From the NCBI RefSeq assembly GCF_021287045.1, contig NZ_JAJTBG010000020.1:1-40756 (forward strand): a stretch of DNA of 40,756 bases, in the 5' to 3' direction. This stretch comes from Oryzomicrobium sp. (GTDB taxonomy: Bacteria > Pseudomonadota > Gammaproteobacteria > Burkholderiales > Rhodocyclaceae). Position numbers and translations under genes: made by a program. Below are positions 1-8,306 of the stretch, one piece after another. The stretch's first letter is position 1. Every line of letters starts with the position of its first letter. The notes under the pieces were generated by a model. The model ran no database searches and was not told the origin of the DNA. It saw only the letters and a list, made by a program, of their open reading frames with translations.

Positions 1-110
1 AAGGTGGGAAAGAAGGTGGGAAAGAAGGTGGGAAAGAAGGTGGGAAAGAAGGTGGGAAAGAAGGTGGAAGGGGGCGAGAAGGGGGGCGAGAAGGGGGGCG
101 AGAAGGGGGG
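1..110. repeat. Two 12-bp tandem repeat arrays
   Basis: Five exact copies of AAGGTGGGAAAG lie at 1-60, followed by a variant junction and three exact copies of CGAGAAGGGGGG at 75-110. All units are 12 bp, so copy-number changes keep the frame of the tail they encode. The array may extend left of the window. Confidence 0.9.
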
Positions 111-183
111 GACGGCGAAAGGCGCGTCGCGGGGGGGTAAGCGCCCAGGTGCCGCTGCCGTTAGAACTGACCCCGATACTTGA
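1..183 (+). CDS. C-terminal tail of a truncated gene, Lys/Gly-rich repeats
   Basis: Frame 1 is open from the first base to a TGA at 181-183, giving 60 residues with no start, so this is the 3' end of a gene that begins outside the window. The tail has KVGK repeated five times, then GGEK three times, and ends in a basic, Gly/Ala-rich segment. Each protein repeat equals one 12-bp DNA unit. Tails of this kind occur on RNA- or DNA-binding proteins such as DEAD-box helicases, RNase R and RluB-type pseudouridine synthases. The fragment alone cannot say which, so no function is assigned. A real coding tail is favoured because every repeat keeps the frame and the stop is followed by an AT-rich stretch with a small hairpin and T-run. 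Confidence 0.6.
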   Translation, partial: KVGKKVGKKVGKKVGKKVGKKVEGGEKGGEKGGEKGGTAKGASRGGKRPGAAAVRTDPDT

Positions 184-199
184 ATTTTTTTAATGTTTT

Positions 200-215
200 A
201 CGCCGGGCGTTTTTT
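200..215 (+). terminator. Small hairpin plus T-run after the first gene
   Basis: A 4-bp stem ACGC/GCGT with loop CGG (200-210) runs straight into five or six T residues. It sits 17 bases after the TGA at 183. The stem is short, so this is a weak intrinsic terminator candidate. Confidence 0.35.
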
Positions 216-240
216 GAAACTCGGCTACTGGCGCGGACAT
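216..240 (+). repeat. REP-like element copy 1
   Basis: Contains CTACTGGCGCGGACA, the core of a repeat family found about ten more times between genes in this window. It lies in the AT-rich gap 184-404, which otherwise holds only short 10-bp direct repeats (CGCCAGACCA at 352-375 and TCAGGCCG-type units at 385-411) next to the stop of the following gene. Confidence 0.6.
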
Positions 241-404
241 TTGATTTTTTTCTGTAGAAACGTATTAATTTTTTTCATGTATCGCCTGCGTGGCAGCCTC
301 AAGCTGCGAGTTTCCCCGTCCCGCAGCTGCACCGAGAGGCGGTGCCCGGTTGCGCCAGACCACGCCAGACCACGCCGAACCCCATCAGGCCGGATCAGGC
401 CGCG

Positions 405-1610
405 TCAGGCCGTGGCGTGGGCGGTGCCGGCCTCACCCTCGCGCAGGGCCAGTTGTTGGCGCAGGTGCTTGAGCGAGGGGGTGACGATGGCCACGAAGTA
501 GGCTTCGCGCAGGCGGCGCTGGGCGGTGGCGTTGCGCAGGTAGCCCCGGGCGCCCTGGTGCAGCATGGCGGCCTGGGCGGCGCGCAGGGACAGTTCGCCG
601 CCGGCCAGGCGCAGGCGCAGGATGTCGGTGAGCAGCTCGGCCTGGGCCGCGCCGTCGGGCACCGTGTCGGCAAGCTCGGCCAGGCGGCGGGTTTCGCTAC
701 GGGCGGCGGCCAGCACCCGGCGCAGGTCGTCGGCCTGGTCGTCCTCGAAGCGGTTGATGTGCTGGTGGGTGCGGGCGGTGCCGTCCACCAGGCGGATGCA
801 GTCTTCCACCAGTCCCAGGCCCATGCCCAGCTGGGCCAGGATCATGCCGGGCTGGATGCGTTTGAGGTAGTCGGCGGCGCAGTCCGGGTGGGCCAGCACC
901 CGGGCGTCGTCGATGCGCACGTTGCGGAACTGGCAGGCGAAGGTGCGGGTGCCCTCCAGGGCGGTGAAGTTGGCCCCGTCGGCGAGCTTGAAGCCGGGCT
1001 GGCCGCAGTCCACGGCGAAGAAGACCAGCCCGCCGTCCCCATCGTCGCCCTCCACCGGGCAGCCGGTGACGAAGACGTGGTCCGGCCCCAGGTTGGACAC
1101 CCAGGGCAGGGTGCCGTTGATCTCGTAGCCGCCTTCGACGCGCCGGGCGCCGAGCAGGAAGCGCTCGATCCGGCAGCAGGCCTTGAAGGTGTTGGACAGC
1201 CCGGTGCCGCCCAGGCGCCGGCCTGCCGCCAGGTCCGGCAGCAGTTCGGCTTGCAGGGCGGCGTTGTCGCAAAGCTGGAGGTAGCGCACGCAGGCGGTCT
1301 GGCACCACACGGCGAAGGCGGTGGACAAACAGGTTTCGCCCACCCGGGCCATGATGGCGATGGTCTCGGCCAGGCCGCTGCCGCCCTGCCGCCAGGCGCC
1401 GCCCCAGGCCGGCGCCGCCACCCGGGCGTAGCCGCCCAGGCGGCCCAGTTCGCGCAGGAAGTCTTCCGGGTATTCCCCGTCCTGGTCGATCCGGTTGACC
1501 CGGGGCGCCAGCTGGCGGGCGATCAGGGCGTCGAGGGCGTTCAGATCGACGCCGGGGATTGCCGTGGGCAGGTCGGTGGCACGGGTGGAAGAGGCGGCGG
1601 AGGCGGTCAT
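405..1610 (-). CDS. Acyl-CoA dehydrogenase-like flavoprotein
   Basis: A 401-residue protein of the acyl-CoA dehydrogenase fold. It has an N-terminal helical domain, a middle beta domain (about 120-240, with TGLSN and a hydrophobic strand pattern around VFFAVD) and a C-terminal helical domain with the ARGYLRNATAQRRLREAYF segment near 360. Relatives next to sulfonate/nitrate-type ABC importers include the SfnB/DszC-like group, flavin-dependent enzymes acting on organosulfur compounds rather than acyl-CoA. It is the last gene of an operon whose first genes include a regulator and importer, 43 bp after the permease stop. A flavin reductase gene lies upstream of the operon and could supply reduced flavin. 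Family is secure; the substrate is unknown and sulfur scavenging is inferred from context only. Confidence 0.8.
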   Translation of the reverse strand: MTASAASSTRATDLPTAIPGVDLNALDALIARQLAPRVNRIDQDGEYPEDFLRELGRLGGYARVAAPAWGGAWRQGGSGLAETIAIMARVGETCLSTAFAVWCQTACVRYLQLCDNAALQAELLPDLAAGRRLGGTGLSNTFKACCRIERFLLGARRVEGGYEINGTLPWVSNLGPDHVFVTGCPVEGDDGDGGLVFFAVDCGQPGFKLADGANFTALEGTRTFACQFRNVRIDDARVLAHPDCAADYLKRIQPGMILAQLGMGLGLVEDCIRLVDGTARTHQHINRFEDDQADDLRRVLAAARSETRRLAELADTVPDGAAQAELLTDILRLRLAGGELSLRAAQAAMLHQGARGYLRNATAQRRLREAYFVAIVTPSLKHLRQQLALREGEAGTAHATA

Positions 1611-1653
1611 GGCGGGTCTTTCGTGAAACGGGGGAGGGCGGGAAGGGCGAAGC

Positions 1654-2484
1654 TCAGGCCCCGGCCCAGCGCCGGTGGGCCTGGCGGGCCAGGCAATCGA
1701 GCAGGAAGCCGAGCAGGCCGATGAACAGGATGGTGGCCATCAGCTCGCCGTAGGCCAGCCGGTCCCGGGTGTCGAGGATGAAGTAGCCCAGGCCCGCGTC
1801 CACGCCGAGCATTTCGGCAGGCACCAGTACCACCCAGATCAGGCCGATGGCCAGGCGGATGCCGGTGAGCAGGTGGCTGGCGATGGCCGGGGCCACCACC
1901 CGCCACAGCCGCTCGCGGCGGTTGGCTCCAAGGCTGTCGGCCAGGGTCAGCCATTGGGGGTCGATGGCGGCGATGCCGGCGGCCACGTTGAGCACGATGG
2001 GCCACACCGCGGCGCACACCAGCAGGAAGACCACCGGGGCGTCCCCCACCCCCAGGGCCATCACCGCCAGGGGCATCCAGGACAGCGGCGAGATCATGCG
2101 CAGGAACTGGAAGACCACCGAGGTGGCCTGCTCGAAGCGGCGCAGGGTGCCCACCAGTAGGCCCAGGGGCACCCCAGCCAGCAGGGCGAGCAGCAGCCCC
2201 AGGCCGACCCGTTGCAGGCTGACCCGGGCGTGGTGCCAGATCTCGCCGCCGTGCCACAGGGACTGGGCGGCGCGCCAGGTGTTTTCCGGCGAGAAGCGCC
2301 CGGCCATCAGGCCGAGGGGCGTGTCCCGCCCCAGGCTGTGGACCGCCAGCCACCACAGGGCGCCGCTGGCGGCCAGCCCCAGGAGGGGCCAGCCGGCCAG
2401 GCGGATGCCCTGTGCGGCGAGGCGGATGGCGGCCGTGGTCGCGGCCGGGGCCGCGCCGCCGTCCGCCGGAGCGAAGCGGCTCAT
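1654..2484 (-). CDS. ABC transporter permease, SsuC/NrtB/TauC type
   Basis: A 276-residue inner-membrane permease of the nitrate/sulfonate/taurine importer family, with several hydrophobic segments (around 25-50, 95-115, 130-185, 210-230 and 250-265). The EAA-like loop conserved in binding-protein-dependent permeases reads DSLGANRRERLWRVVAPA near residue 190. The ATG at 2484 is preferred over a much longer open frame because it overlaps the stop of the binding-protein gene as ATGA, the usual sign of translational coupling. It works with the ATPase at 3721-4548 and the binding protein at 2481-3710. Confidence 0.9.
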   Translation of the reverse strand: MSRFAPADGGAAPAATTAAIRLAAQGIRLAGWPLLGLAASGALWWLAVHSLGRDTPLGLMAGRFSPENTWRAAQSLWHGGEIWHHARVSLQRVGLGLLLALLAGVPLGLLVGTLRRFEQATSVVFQFLRMISPLSWMPLAVMALGVGDAPVVFLLVCAAVWPIVLNVAAGIAAIDPQWLTLADSLGANRRERLWRVVAPAIASHLLTGIRLAIGLIWVVLVPAEMLGVDAGLGYFILDTRDRLAYGELMATILFIGLLGFLLDCLARQAHRRWAGA

Positions 2485-3710
2485 GCCTGGAGGGTCTCGC
2501 TGCGCACGTACTTCTCGGGCAGGCCGAAGGCCTTCAGGCCGCCCACCGAGGCCACCGCCTTGCGCACGAAGCGGTCGTCCACCAGGTCCTTGGCCACGGC
2601 GGCCGGGTCCAGGGTGGCGAGGAAGCCGTTGTCGCCTTCGAGCTGGGTGTGCTTGAGCAGCTTCACCAGTTGCTCGGTGTAGGAGGGGAAGGGGTAGGGC
2701 TGGAAGTCGATGCGCGCTTCCTTCCACTCCTTGTGGCGGATGGCCCCCTCGGCGATGTAGCGCTGCTCTAGCTCCGGGTTGTTCACCAGCACCCGCTCCA
2801 GCACCGGCAGGGGGAAGGGGGTGTATTTGCCCGGGCCGTCCTTGGCCAGCAGCTGGGCGCCTTCCTGGCGGTGGTCGCGCAGCCAGTGCTGGGCCTTGAC
2901 CACGGCGTTGACCACCTTCTGGGACCACTCGGGCCGGTCGTTCAGGTCCCGCTCGTGCATGGTCACCACGCAGCAGGCGTGGTCGCGCCACACGTCGCCG
3001 GTAAAGCGCAGGATGCGACCAATGCCGTTAGTCTCGGCGGCGGCGTTGAAGGGCTCGGCGACGATGAAGCCGGCGATCGCCCCGTTGGCCAGGGCCGGCC
3101 CCATGTCTGCCGGGGCCATTACCGCCAGGGCCACCTCGTTGGGCTTGAGGGCGCCGGTGGGCTTGGTCGCCACGGTCAGGCCGTTCTCGCGCAGCAGGTG
3201 TTGCAGCACCACGTTGTGGATCGAATACCAGAAAGGCACGCCGACCTTCTTGCCGCCCAGGTCCTTCACCTGCTGGATGCCCGGGGCCACGGTCAGGGCC
3301 GAGCCGGCCATGTGGTTCCAGGCCACCACCTTGGCCGGGAAGCGGCTGCCGTAGCGGGCCCACACGGTCATGGGCGAGAGCAGGTGCACCACGTTCACCT
3401 GGCCGGCCATGAAGGCTTCGACGATCTGGGCCCAGGAGCGGAACAGGCGCGGCGCCTCGACCTTGAGTCCTTCGGCCTCGAACAGCTGGCGGGCGTGGGC
3501 GATCAGCAGGGGGGCGCCGTCGGTGATGGGCAGGTAGCCGATGCGCACCGGGTCGTCCGGATTGGCCGCCCGGGCCAGGCCGGGCAGGGCCACGGCGCCG
3601 GTGAGCAGGGCGGAGAGACGCAGGAAGTCGCGGCGGGAGAGGGACTGGCGGTCGAAGGCGGCGTCGGGGTCGGCGGCGTGGGCCGGGGCGGTCGGGTCGA
3701 GATCGAGCAT
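2481..3710 (-). CDS. Tat-exported ABC substrate-binding protein, NrtA/SsuA-like
   Basis: A 409-residue periplasmic binding protein. The N-terminus carries a twin-arginine signal, SRRDFLRL at about 25-32, followed by a hydrophobic stretch ending in LARA. The mature part starts near VRIGYLPITDGAPLLIA, typical of NMT1/NrtA/SsuA-like proteins that bind nitrate, sulfonates, taurine or related small ligands. Export in folded form by Tat is unusual for these proteins but known in NrtA relatives. The gene starts 10 bases after the ATPase stop and overlaps the permease start by 4 bases, so it is translated within the same operon. The ligand cannot be read from the sequence. Confidence 0.88.
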   Translation of the reverse strand: MLDLDPTAPAHAADPDAAFDRQSLSRRDFLRLSALLTGAVALPGLARAANPDDPVRIGYLPITDGAPLLIAHARQLFEAEGLKVEAPRLFRSWAQIVEAFMAGQVNVVHLLSPMTVWARYGSRFPAKVVAWNHMAGSALTVAPGIQQVKDLGGKKVGVPFWYSIHNVVLQHLLRENGLTVATKPTGALKPNEVALAVMAPADMGPALANGAIAGFIVAEPFNAAAETNGIGRILRFTGDVWRDHACCVVTMHERDLNDRPEWSQKVVNAVVKAQHWLRDHRQEGAQLLAKDGPGKYTPFPLPVLERVLVNNPELEQRYIAEGAIRHKEWKEARIDFQPYPFPSYTEQLVKLLKHTQLEGDNGFLATLDPAAVAKDLVDDRFVRKAVASVGGLKAFGLPEKYVRSETLQA

Positions 3711-3720
3711 GGAGCGGGCC

Positions 3721-4548
3721 TCAAGTGGAGTGGATACAGGGGCGGGCGGCGGCCGGGGCCGCCAGGGTGTCGAGGATTTCCTCGCGCAGGGCGTTGAGGG
3801 CGGCGGAGCGGTGCAGGCGCGGCGCCCGGCCGTCCGGGCGCCATTCGCCGACGATGCGCGCCGGGTGGCCGGCGAGCAGCAGCACCCGGTCGCCGATGCG
3901 CAGGGCCTCGTCGATGTCGTGGGTAACCAGCAGGGCGGCGGCCTGGCGCTGGTGCGCCAGTTCCACCAGCAGGTCCTGCATGGCCTCCCGGGTTACCGCG
4001 TCGAGGGCCGAGAAGGGCTCGTCCAGGTAGACGATTTCCGGGTCCCGGGCCAGGGCGCGGGCCAGGGCGACGCGCTGAGCCATGCCGCCGGAAAGGGCCT
4101 GAGGGCGCTTGGCGGCGTGGCCAGCCAGGCCCACCTGGGCCAGGGCCTTGTTCACCCGGGCGGCCTGGACTGTGCGGGATTCCTTGGCGCGGCAGGCGAA
4201 ATCCAGGCCGAAGGCCACGTTGCCGGCCACGGTCAGCCAGGGCAGCAGGGCCGGGGACTGGAACACCACGCTGGCCGCCGCCGCCCGGGCCTTGCCGCTG
4301 CTATTACCGGTGGCCTCGCCGTGCAGGCGCACCTCGCCGGCCCCGGGCTCGGCCAGGCCGGCCAGCAGGCGCAGCAGGGTCGATTTGCCGCAGCCCGAAG
4401 CGCCGATCAGGCAGACGATCTCCCGCCGCCCGATGGTCAGGTCCACCCCGGCGAACACCGGCTGGGGGCCGTAGGCGAAGGACAGCCCCCGGGCGTCGAG
4501 CAGGGGGGCGTCGTCCAGGGGGAAAGGGGCGGGGGCGGCGGCGCGCAT
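3721..4548 (-). CDS. ABC transporter ATPase, SsuB/NrtD/TauB type
   Basis: A 275-residue ATPase subunit. Walker A is GASGCGKST, the Q-loop region reads VVFQSPALLPW, the signature is LSGGMAQRVALARAL, and Walker B is IVYLDEPFSALD, with the switch His in LLVTHDIDEAL. Order and spacing are those of the sulfonate/nitrate importer family. I chose the ATG at 4548 rather than an upstream one at 4644, which would overlap the previous gene by about 94 bases. With 4548 the gap to the preceding stop is 2 bases. It energises the permease at 1654-2484. Confidence 0.9.
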   Translation of the reverse strand: MRAAAPAPFPLDDAPLLDARGLSFAYGPQPVFAGVDLTIGRREIVCLIGASGCGKSTLLRLLAGLAEPGAGEVRLHGEATGNSSGKARAAAASVVFQSPALLPWLTVAGNVAFGLDFACRAKESRTVQAARVNKALAQVGLAGHAAKRPQALSGGMAQRVALARALARDPEIVYLDEPFSALDAVTREAMQDLLVELAHQRQAAALLVTHDIDEALRIGDRVLLLAGHPARIVGEWRPDGRAPRLHRSAALNALREEILDTLAAPAAARPCIHST

Positions 4549-4550
4549 GG

Positions 4551-5123
4551 TCAGGCGGCGCCGTTCTCGCCCGGCGGCTGCCAGCGGTAGGCCGCCAGCT
4601 CCGGGTTGAGTTCGGTTTGGGCCAGGGAATTGCTGAAGTTGCACAGGGTGGCCAGACTGACGCCGAGGATCACTTCGAGCACCTGCTGCTCGCCATAGCC
4701 GGCGGAGAGGAAGGCGTCCAGCTCGGCGCCGGTGACGGCGCCGCGGCGGGCGATCACCGCCCGGGTGAACACGGCCAGGGCGTCGAGTTTGGCGTCGGGC
4801 AGGGGCTGTTGCCGGCGCAGGGCCTCCACCAGGTCCTCGGCCAGCTTGCCCTGCTTGTAGGCGATGGCGGTGTGGCCGGCGACGCAGAAGGTGCAGCCGT
4901 GGATGACGGCGGCGGTGATCTGCACGGTTTCCCGCTCGGCCAGGGTGAGGCTGCTGCGGCTGTTGATCTCGCCCACGGTCAGGTAGGTTTCCAGGGCCGT
5001 CGGGGCGTTGGCCAGCATCCCCAGCAGGTTGGGGATGAAGCCGTTCTTGGCCAGGGCCTTTTCCAGATAGGGGCGGCTGGCTTCCGGGGCCGATTCGAGG
5101 GTTTGCAGGGTGAGGCGGGACAT
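4551..5123 (-). CDS. Carboxymuconolactone decarboxylase/AhpD-like protein
   Basis: A 190-residue protein of the AhpD-like family with the redox pair in HGCTFCVAGHT (about 75-85), where two Cys flanking two residues and a following His form the peroxidase or disulfide centre of AhpD. The upper start at 5207 is rejected. The ATG at 5123 has a Shine-Dalgarno-like AAAGGAAGC just before it and fits the family length. It is the first gene of the importer operon proper, followed 2 bases later by the ATPase. AhpD-like proteins commonly accompany such importers together with flavoenzymes. A role in handling peroxide or a reactive intermediate from the flavoenzyme is inference. Confidence 0.85.
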   Translation of the reverse strand: MSRLTLQTLESAPEASRPYLEKALAKNGFIPNLLGMLANAPTALETYLTVGEINSRSSLTLAERETVQITAAVIHGCTFCVAGHTAIAYKQGKLAEDLVEALRRQQPLPDAKLDALAVFTRAVIARRGAVTGAELDAFLSAGYGEQQVLEVILGVSLATLCNFSNSLAQTELNPELAAYRWQPPGENGAA

Positions 5124-5262
5124 GGGGCTTCCTTTGTGGAGTGCGGACGGTGGGCAGGGCGTCGATACGCTACGGGGATTGTCCCGGCCGGGCCGGGATG
5201 GCCTCAATGCGTGGCCGTCCGCATCTTTTGCTCGTTCGTCTCGCCCGGCCGTGGCCGGGCGC

Positions 5263-6198
5263 TCAGGCCGCCTGGGGCGTTGCGGCCTCGGGCTGGCAGC
5301 GGCGCCGGTAGGCCCCGGGGAGCACGCCGGTGGCCTTCTTGAAGGCCCGGGAGAAGGCGGCGTCCGATTGGTAGCCGACCTGTTCCGCCGCCCGGGACAG
5401 GCTCGTGCCTTGACGGATCAACTGGCTCGCCACCTTCATGCGCAGTTGCAGCAGGAACTGGCTGGGGGAGGTGCCGCACACGTGCTGGAAGCGCTTGAAG
5501 AAGGTGGCCCGGGACATGTGGGTCAGATCGGCCATGGCTTCCACGGTCCACTCCCGTTCCGGGGCGGCGATCAGGGCGTCGAGCAGGGGGGCGAAGCCGG
5601 GCTGGGCGAGCAGCGCCCACAGCCCGGCGCTCACTTCCCGGCGCCGGCACAGGTGGCGGACGACGTAGAAGAAGAGCAGCTCCACCAGCCGCGCCACCAG
5701 GGGCGAGGGGGCGTCGCCGGCCCGTTCCGCCTCGGCCAGGATCAGGTCGAAGAGGGGCCGGGCCTCGGCCAGTTCGCCGTCCCCGTCGGGAATCACCACG
5801 TAGTCGGGGAAGGAGCCGAGCAGCAGGTCGGTGAGCCGAGTGCGGAATTCGAAGAAGCCGCAGGCCAGGGCCACGCTGCCGGGGACGGAGCGGTCCAGGG
5901 GCGCCATGGCCGCGCGGGGCGCGTCGGCGGCCCGGGCCGGGTCGGCCTCGGGGCTGAGCACGTGGGGCACGTCGCGCAGAAAGAACACCGCGTCGCCGGC
6001 CTGGAGGGGGCGGCGCTCGCCGGTTTCGGGCAGGTGCAGCCAGCACCGGCCGTTGAGCACCACGTGGAAGCCGGCCCGGGAAAGGCCGGTGATCGAAGCC
6101 TTCCAGGTGCCGCAATACTGGCCCAGGTGAAACAGGGTGGTATCCAGGTCCAGGCTGCCGAGCAGCCAGTGGATGAGCCGGTCCTGACGTGACGACAT
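5263..6198 (-). CDS. AraC family transcriptional regulator
   Basis: A 311-residue regulator with an N-terminal cupin-type sensing domain (AraC_binding_2/cupin_6-like, with HVVLNGRCWLHLP and GDAVFFLRDVPHVL at about 45-85) and a C-terminal pair of helix-turn-helix motifs (about 205-300; the second has SRAAEQVGYQSDAAFSRAFKK). The ATG at 6198 is chosen over a TTG at 6210 because GGGGAG lies 3 bases before it. It precedes the AhpD-like and ABC genes on the same strand with a 139-bp gap, so it is probably the local activator. No operator repeat was identified in the gap. Confidence 0.9.
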   Translation of the reverse strand: MSSRQDRLIHWLLGSLDLDTTLFHLGQYCGTWKASITGLSRAGFHVVLNGRCWLHLPETGERRPLQAGDAVFFLRDVPHVLSPEADPARAADAPRAAMAPLDRSVPGSVALACGFFEFRTRLTDLLLGSFPDYVVIPDGDGELAEARPLFDLILAEAERAGDAPSPLVARLVELLFFYVVRHLCRRREVSAGLWALLAQPGFAPLLDALIAAPEREWTVEAMADLTHMSRATFFKRFQHVCGTSPSQFLLQLRMKVASQLIRQGTSLSRAAEQVGYQSDAAFSRAFKKATGVLPGAYRRRCQPEAATPQAA

Positions 6199-6313
6199 GG
6201 CGCTCCCCAAAGCCGGAGGGCCCGCGCGGCGGAGCGGCGGGCGGCGGTTGAACAGGGGGGCATGGTAGGCAGGGGCGGCCCGGGGGTTAAGGAAGAAAAA
6301 CCGATATGGTTAT

Positions 6314-6347
6314 GCCCGCCTGGAAAATGGGTTGTGAGCAGGCGGGC
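6314..6347. other. Hairpin between flavin reductase and AraC genes
   Basis: Inverted arms GCCCGCCTG (6314-6322) and CAGGCGGGC (6339-6347) enclose a 16-base loop. On the minus strand they are followed by a short AACC/GGTT stem and a run of T (about 6295-6310). It follows the flavin reductase stop (6424) in that gene's direction, so it may end that transcript. Confidence 0.35.
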
Positions 6348-6423
6348 AGGTGAGTAGAGGCTGCGGGGCGTCGGCCGGGTGGGCAGCCTAGGGGATGGAT
6401 GCCGGCGCCCGGGGGGGGCTGCC

Positions 6424-6960
6424 TCACTTCATGCGCGAGCGCAGCTTGACGATCTCCCCGTCCACCGCAAAGGTGCCGTGGCCCCGGTGGTGCAGGGTGC
6501 GTGGGTCCTTCACCGCCGGGTCGATCCAGGCCTGGATCACTTCGAGGACGAAGAAGTTGTAGCGCTCCACCAGGGCGGTGTCGGCCACGGTGCATTCCAG
6601 GTTGGCGTAGCACTCGGCGATGAGCGGTGCCGCAACCTGGCCGGCCGGGACCGGAGTGAGGCCGAAGCGGGCGAACTTGTCGGTGTCGCGGCCGCTACAG
6701 TTGCCACAGCCGACCACCTGGCGGGCCAGGTCGGCGGTGGGGATGTTGATGACGCATTCGCCCTGCTCGGAGAGGGCGGCGAAGGAATGGTCCCGGCCGC
6801 TCATGACGCAGCCGACCAGGGGCGGCTCGAACTCCATCATGGTGTGCCACGACAGGGTCATGACGTTGGGCCGCTCGCCGTCGAAGGTGCTGACCAGCAC
6901 CACCGGGCCGGGTTCGAGCAGGGCGTAGACCTTGCCCAGGGGGAGTTTTCGCTTGGCCAT
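6424..6960 (-). CDS. Flavin reductase family protein
   Basis: A 178-residue protein of the flavin reductase-like (FMN-binding split barrel) domain. It has PVVLVSTFDGERPNVMTLSW near the N-terminus, the usual signature of this family, and CVINIPTADLARQVVGCG in the middle. Members bind FMN and either reduce flavin with NAD(P)H or serve as FMN-bound oxidoreductases. The ATG at 6960 is preferred over 7023 because a GGAGGC ribosome site lies close upstream. The gene lies upstream of the AraC gene on the same strand with a 225-bp gap, so co-transcription is uncertain. It could support the flavoenzyme at 405-1610; this is inference. Confidence 0.85.
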   Translation of the reverse strand: MAKRKLPLGKVYALLEPGPVVLVSTFDGERPNVMTLSWHTMMEFEPPLVGCVMSGRDHSFAALSEQGECVINIPTADLARQVVGCGNCSGRDTDKFARFGLTPVPAGQVAAPLIAECYANLECTVADTALVERYNFFVLEVIQAWIDPAVKDPRTLHHRGHGTFAVDGEIVKLRSRMK

Positions 6961-7116
6961 GGCCGCCTCCGTCGCGTTGTCGGTGCCTGGGGGCATTGTG
7001 GACGGCGGCGGGCACGGCGCCAAGGCGGGCGGCCCGCCGTGGGGGCGGAGCTGGGAGGGGCGAGGCTGGAGCGGGGCTACGGATCAGACCCACGCCAAGC
7101 CCGGATTAGAGGCGAA

Positions 7117-7917
7117 TCAGGCCCCGTCGGGGGCGCTGCCGACGGTGCGGTTGCGGCCGGCTTCCTTGGCCCGGTAGAGGGCGTCGTCGGCGCGCTTGAG
7201 GGTGGCGTCCAGGGATTCGCCGGGCTGGAACTCGGTGACGCCGATGCTCAGGGTGATGGCCGGCGACAGGCCCAGGGCCCGGGTCTGGTCCTCGACCACG
7301 TGGCGCACCCGTTCCGCCAGCCGGAAGGCGTCGTCCTCGGCGCACTGGGGGAAGAGGATGAGGAATTCCTCGCCGCCCCAGCGGGCGCAGACGTCGTAGT
7401 CGCGGATGCTGTCCTGGATGCAGCGGGCGGTGTGAGCCAGCACCGCGTCGCCGGCGGCGTGGCCCCGGGTGTCGTTCACCGACTTGAAGTGGTCGATGTC
7501 GGCCAGGCCCACCGAGAAGGTGCCGCCGTTGCGCGCCACCTGGCTGATCTCGGTGTCCAAGCGCTCCAGCAGGTAGCGGCGGTTGGGCAGGCCGGTCAGC
7601 TCGTCCCGGGTGGAGATCAGGTGCAGCCGGTCGTTCAGCTCCCGCAGCATGGTCTGGTAGCGGTCGCTGATGCGCACGATCTTTTCGATCTGGCGCACCT
7701 TGCGCTGGTAGCGGTCGGCGTAGTTGAGGCCCCGGTCCCGCTCGGCCTGCTGGAAGTGGTCGGAAATGCGGGTCAGCCGATCCAGCAGGCGCTGCTGGGT
7801 CCGGTAACGGTCGAACAGCGCCTCCAGCGCCGGGCGCAACGGGTTGCCGTCGTGCTCCGCGCGCAGCAGGGTCTCGATGCGCTGGTCGAGTTCGTCGTCG
7901 TCGGGTCGGCTGGACAC
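7117..7917 (-). CDS. siaD: SiaD-like diguanylate cyclase
   Basis: A 266-residue cytoplasmic protein with an N-terminal helical stalk (about 1-95) and a GGDEF domain (about 100-260). The active site is GGEEF in CARWGGEEFLILF. An RxxD inhibitory site (RDYD) lies five residues before it, so product feedback by c-di-GMP is expected. It is the last gene of a four-gene run that matches siaABCD of Pseudomonas aeruginosa, where SiaC binding to SiaD controls c-di-GMP synthesis and aggregation. The start is 3 bases after the siaC stop. The symbol rests on gene order plus family matches. Confidence 0.88.
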   Translation of the reverse strand: MSSRPDDDELDQRIETLLRAEHDGNPLRPALEALFDRYRTQQRLLDRLTRISDHFQQAERDRGLNYADRYQRKVRQIEKIVRISDRYQTMLRELNDRLHLISTRDELTGLPNRRYLLERLDTEISQVARNGGTFSVGLADIDHFKSVNDTRGHAAGDAVLAHTARCIQDSIRDYDVCARWGGEEFLILFPQCAEDDAFRLAERVRHVVEDQTRALGLSPAITLSIGVTEFQPGESLDATLKRADDALYRAKEAGRNRTVGSAPDGA

Positions 7918-7920
7918 GGC

Positions 7921-8304
7921 TTACGTCCGGGCGGTGATTTCGAAGGGGAAGGTGCAGTCTTCCTTGAATTCCTCGGCCAGCTGGCCGACCCGCTCGTTGG
8001 CCGCGTCGTAGCGCCACACGGCGCTGATGCCGGTGCCCCGGGTGTGGGCTTCCTCGAGCATGTCGAGGATGTCCATCAGGGCGCGGATGCTGCTGGTGTT
8101 GAGGTAGAGCAGGTCCAGTTCCAGGCGCAGGGGGCGCTTGGCCTCCCGGAGGAAGCGTTCCACCCAGTCGATCACCGGCTGGAACAGCTCGAAGGAATTT
8201 TCCGGGTAGGAATCGCCCTGCATGTGGACGGTGCCGTCCTCCCAGTTGGCCTGGATGGCGGGGGTGGAACTGGTTTCGCTGATGTTCAGGTTGTCGGTTG
8301 TCAT
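7921..8304 (-). CDS. siaC: SiaC regulatory phosphoprotein (DUF1987)
   Basis: A 127-residue protein of the DUF1987/SiaC family. The segment LDLLYLNTSSIRALMDIL around residues 63-80 contains Thr70, which matches the position of the threonine (Thr68) phosphorylated in P. aeruginosa SiaC; that site is established knowledge, the match is by eye. In the known system SiaB phosphorylates SiaC, SiaA removes the phosphate, and unphosphorylated SiaC activates SiaD. I chose the ATG at 8304, two bases after the siaB stop, over an earlier in-frame ATG inside siaB. Confidence 0.9.
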   Translation of the reverse strand: MTTDNLNISETSSTPAIQANWEDGTVHMQGDSYPENSFELFQPVIDWVERFLREAKRPLRLELDLLYLNTSSIRALMDILDMLEEAHTRGTGISAVWRYDAANERVGQLAEEFKEDCTFPFEITART

Positions 8305-8306
8305 TT

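Noticed and set aside
1-110. CRISPR array
   Set aside because: Units are 12-bp head-to-tail copies without spacers.
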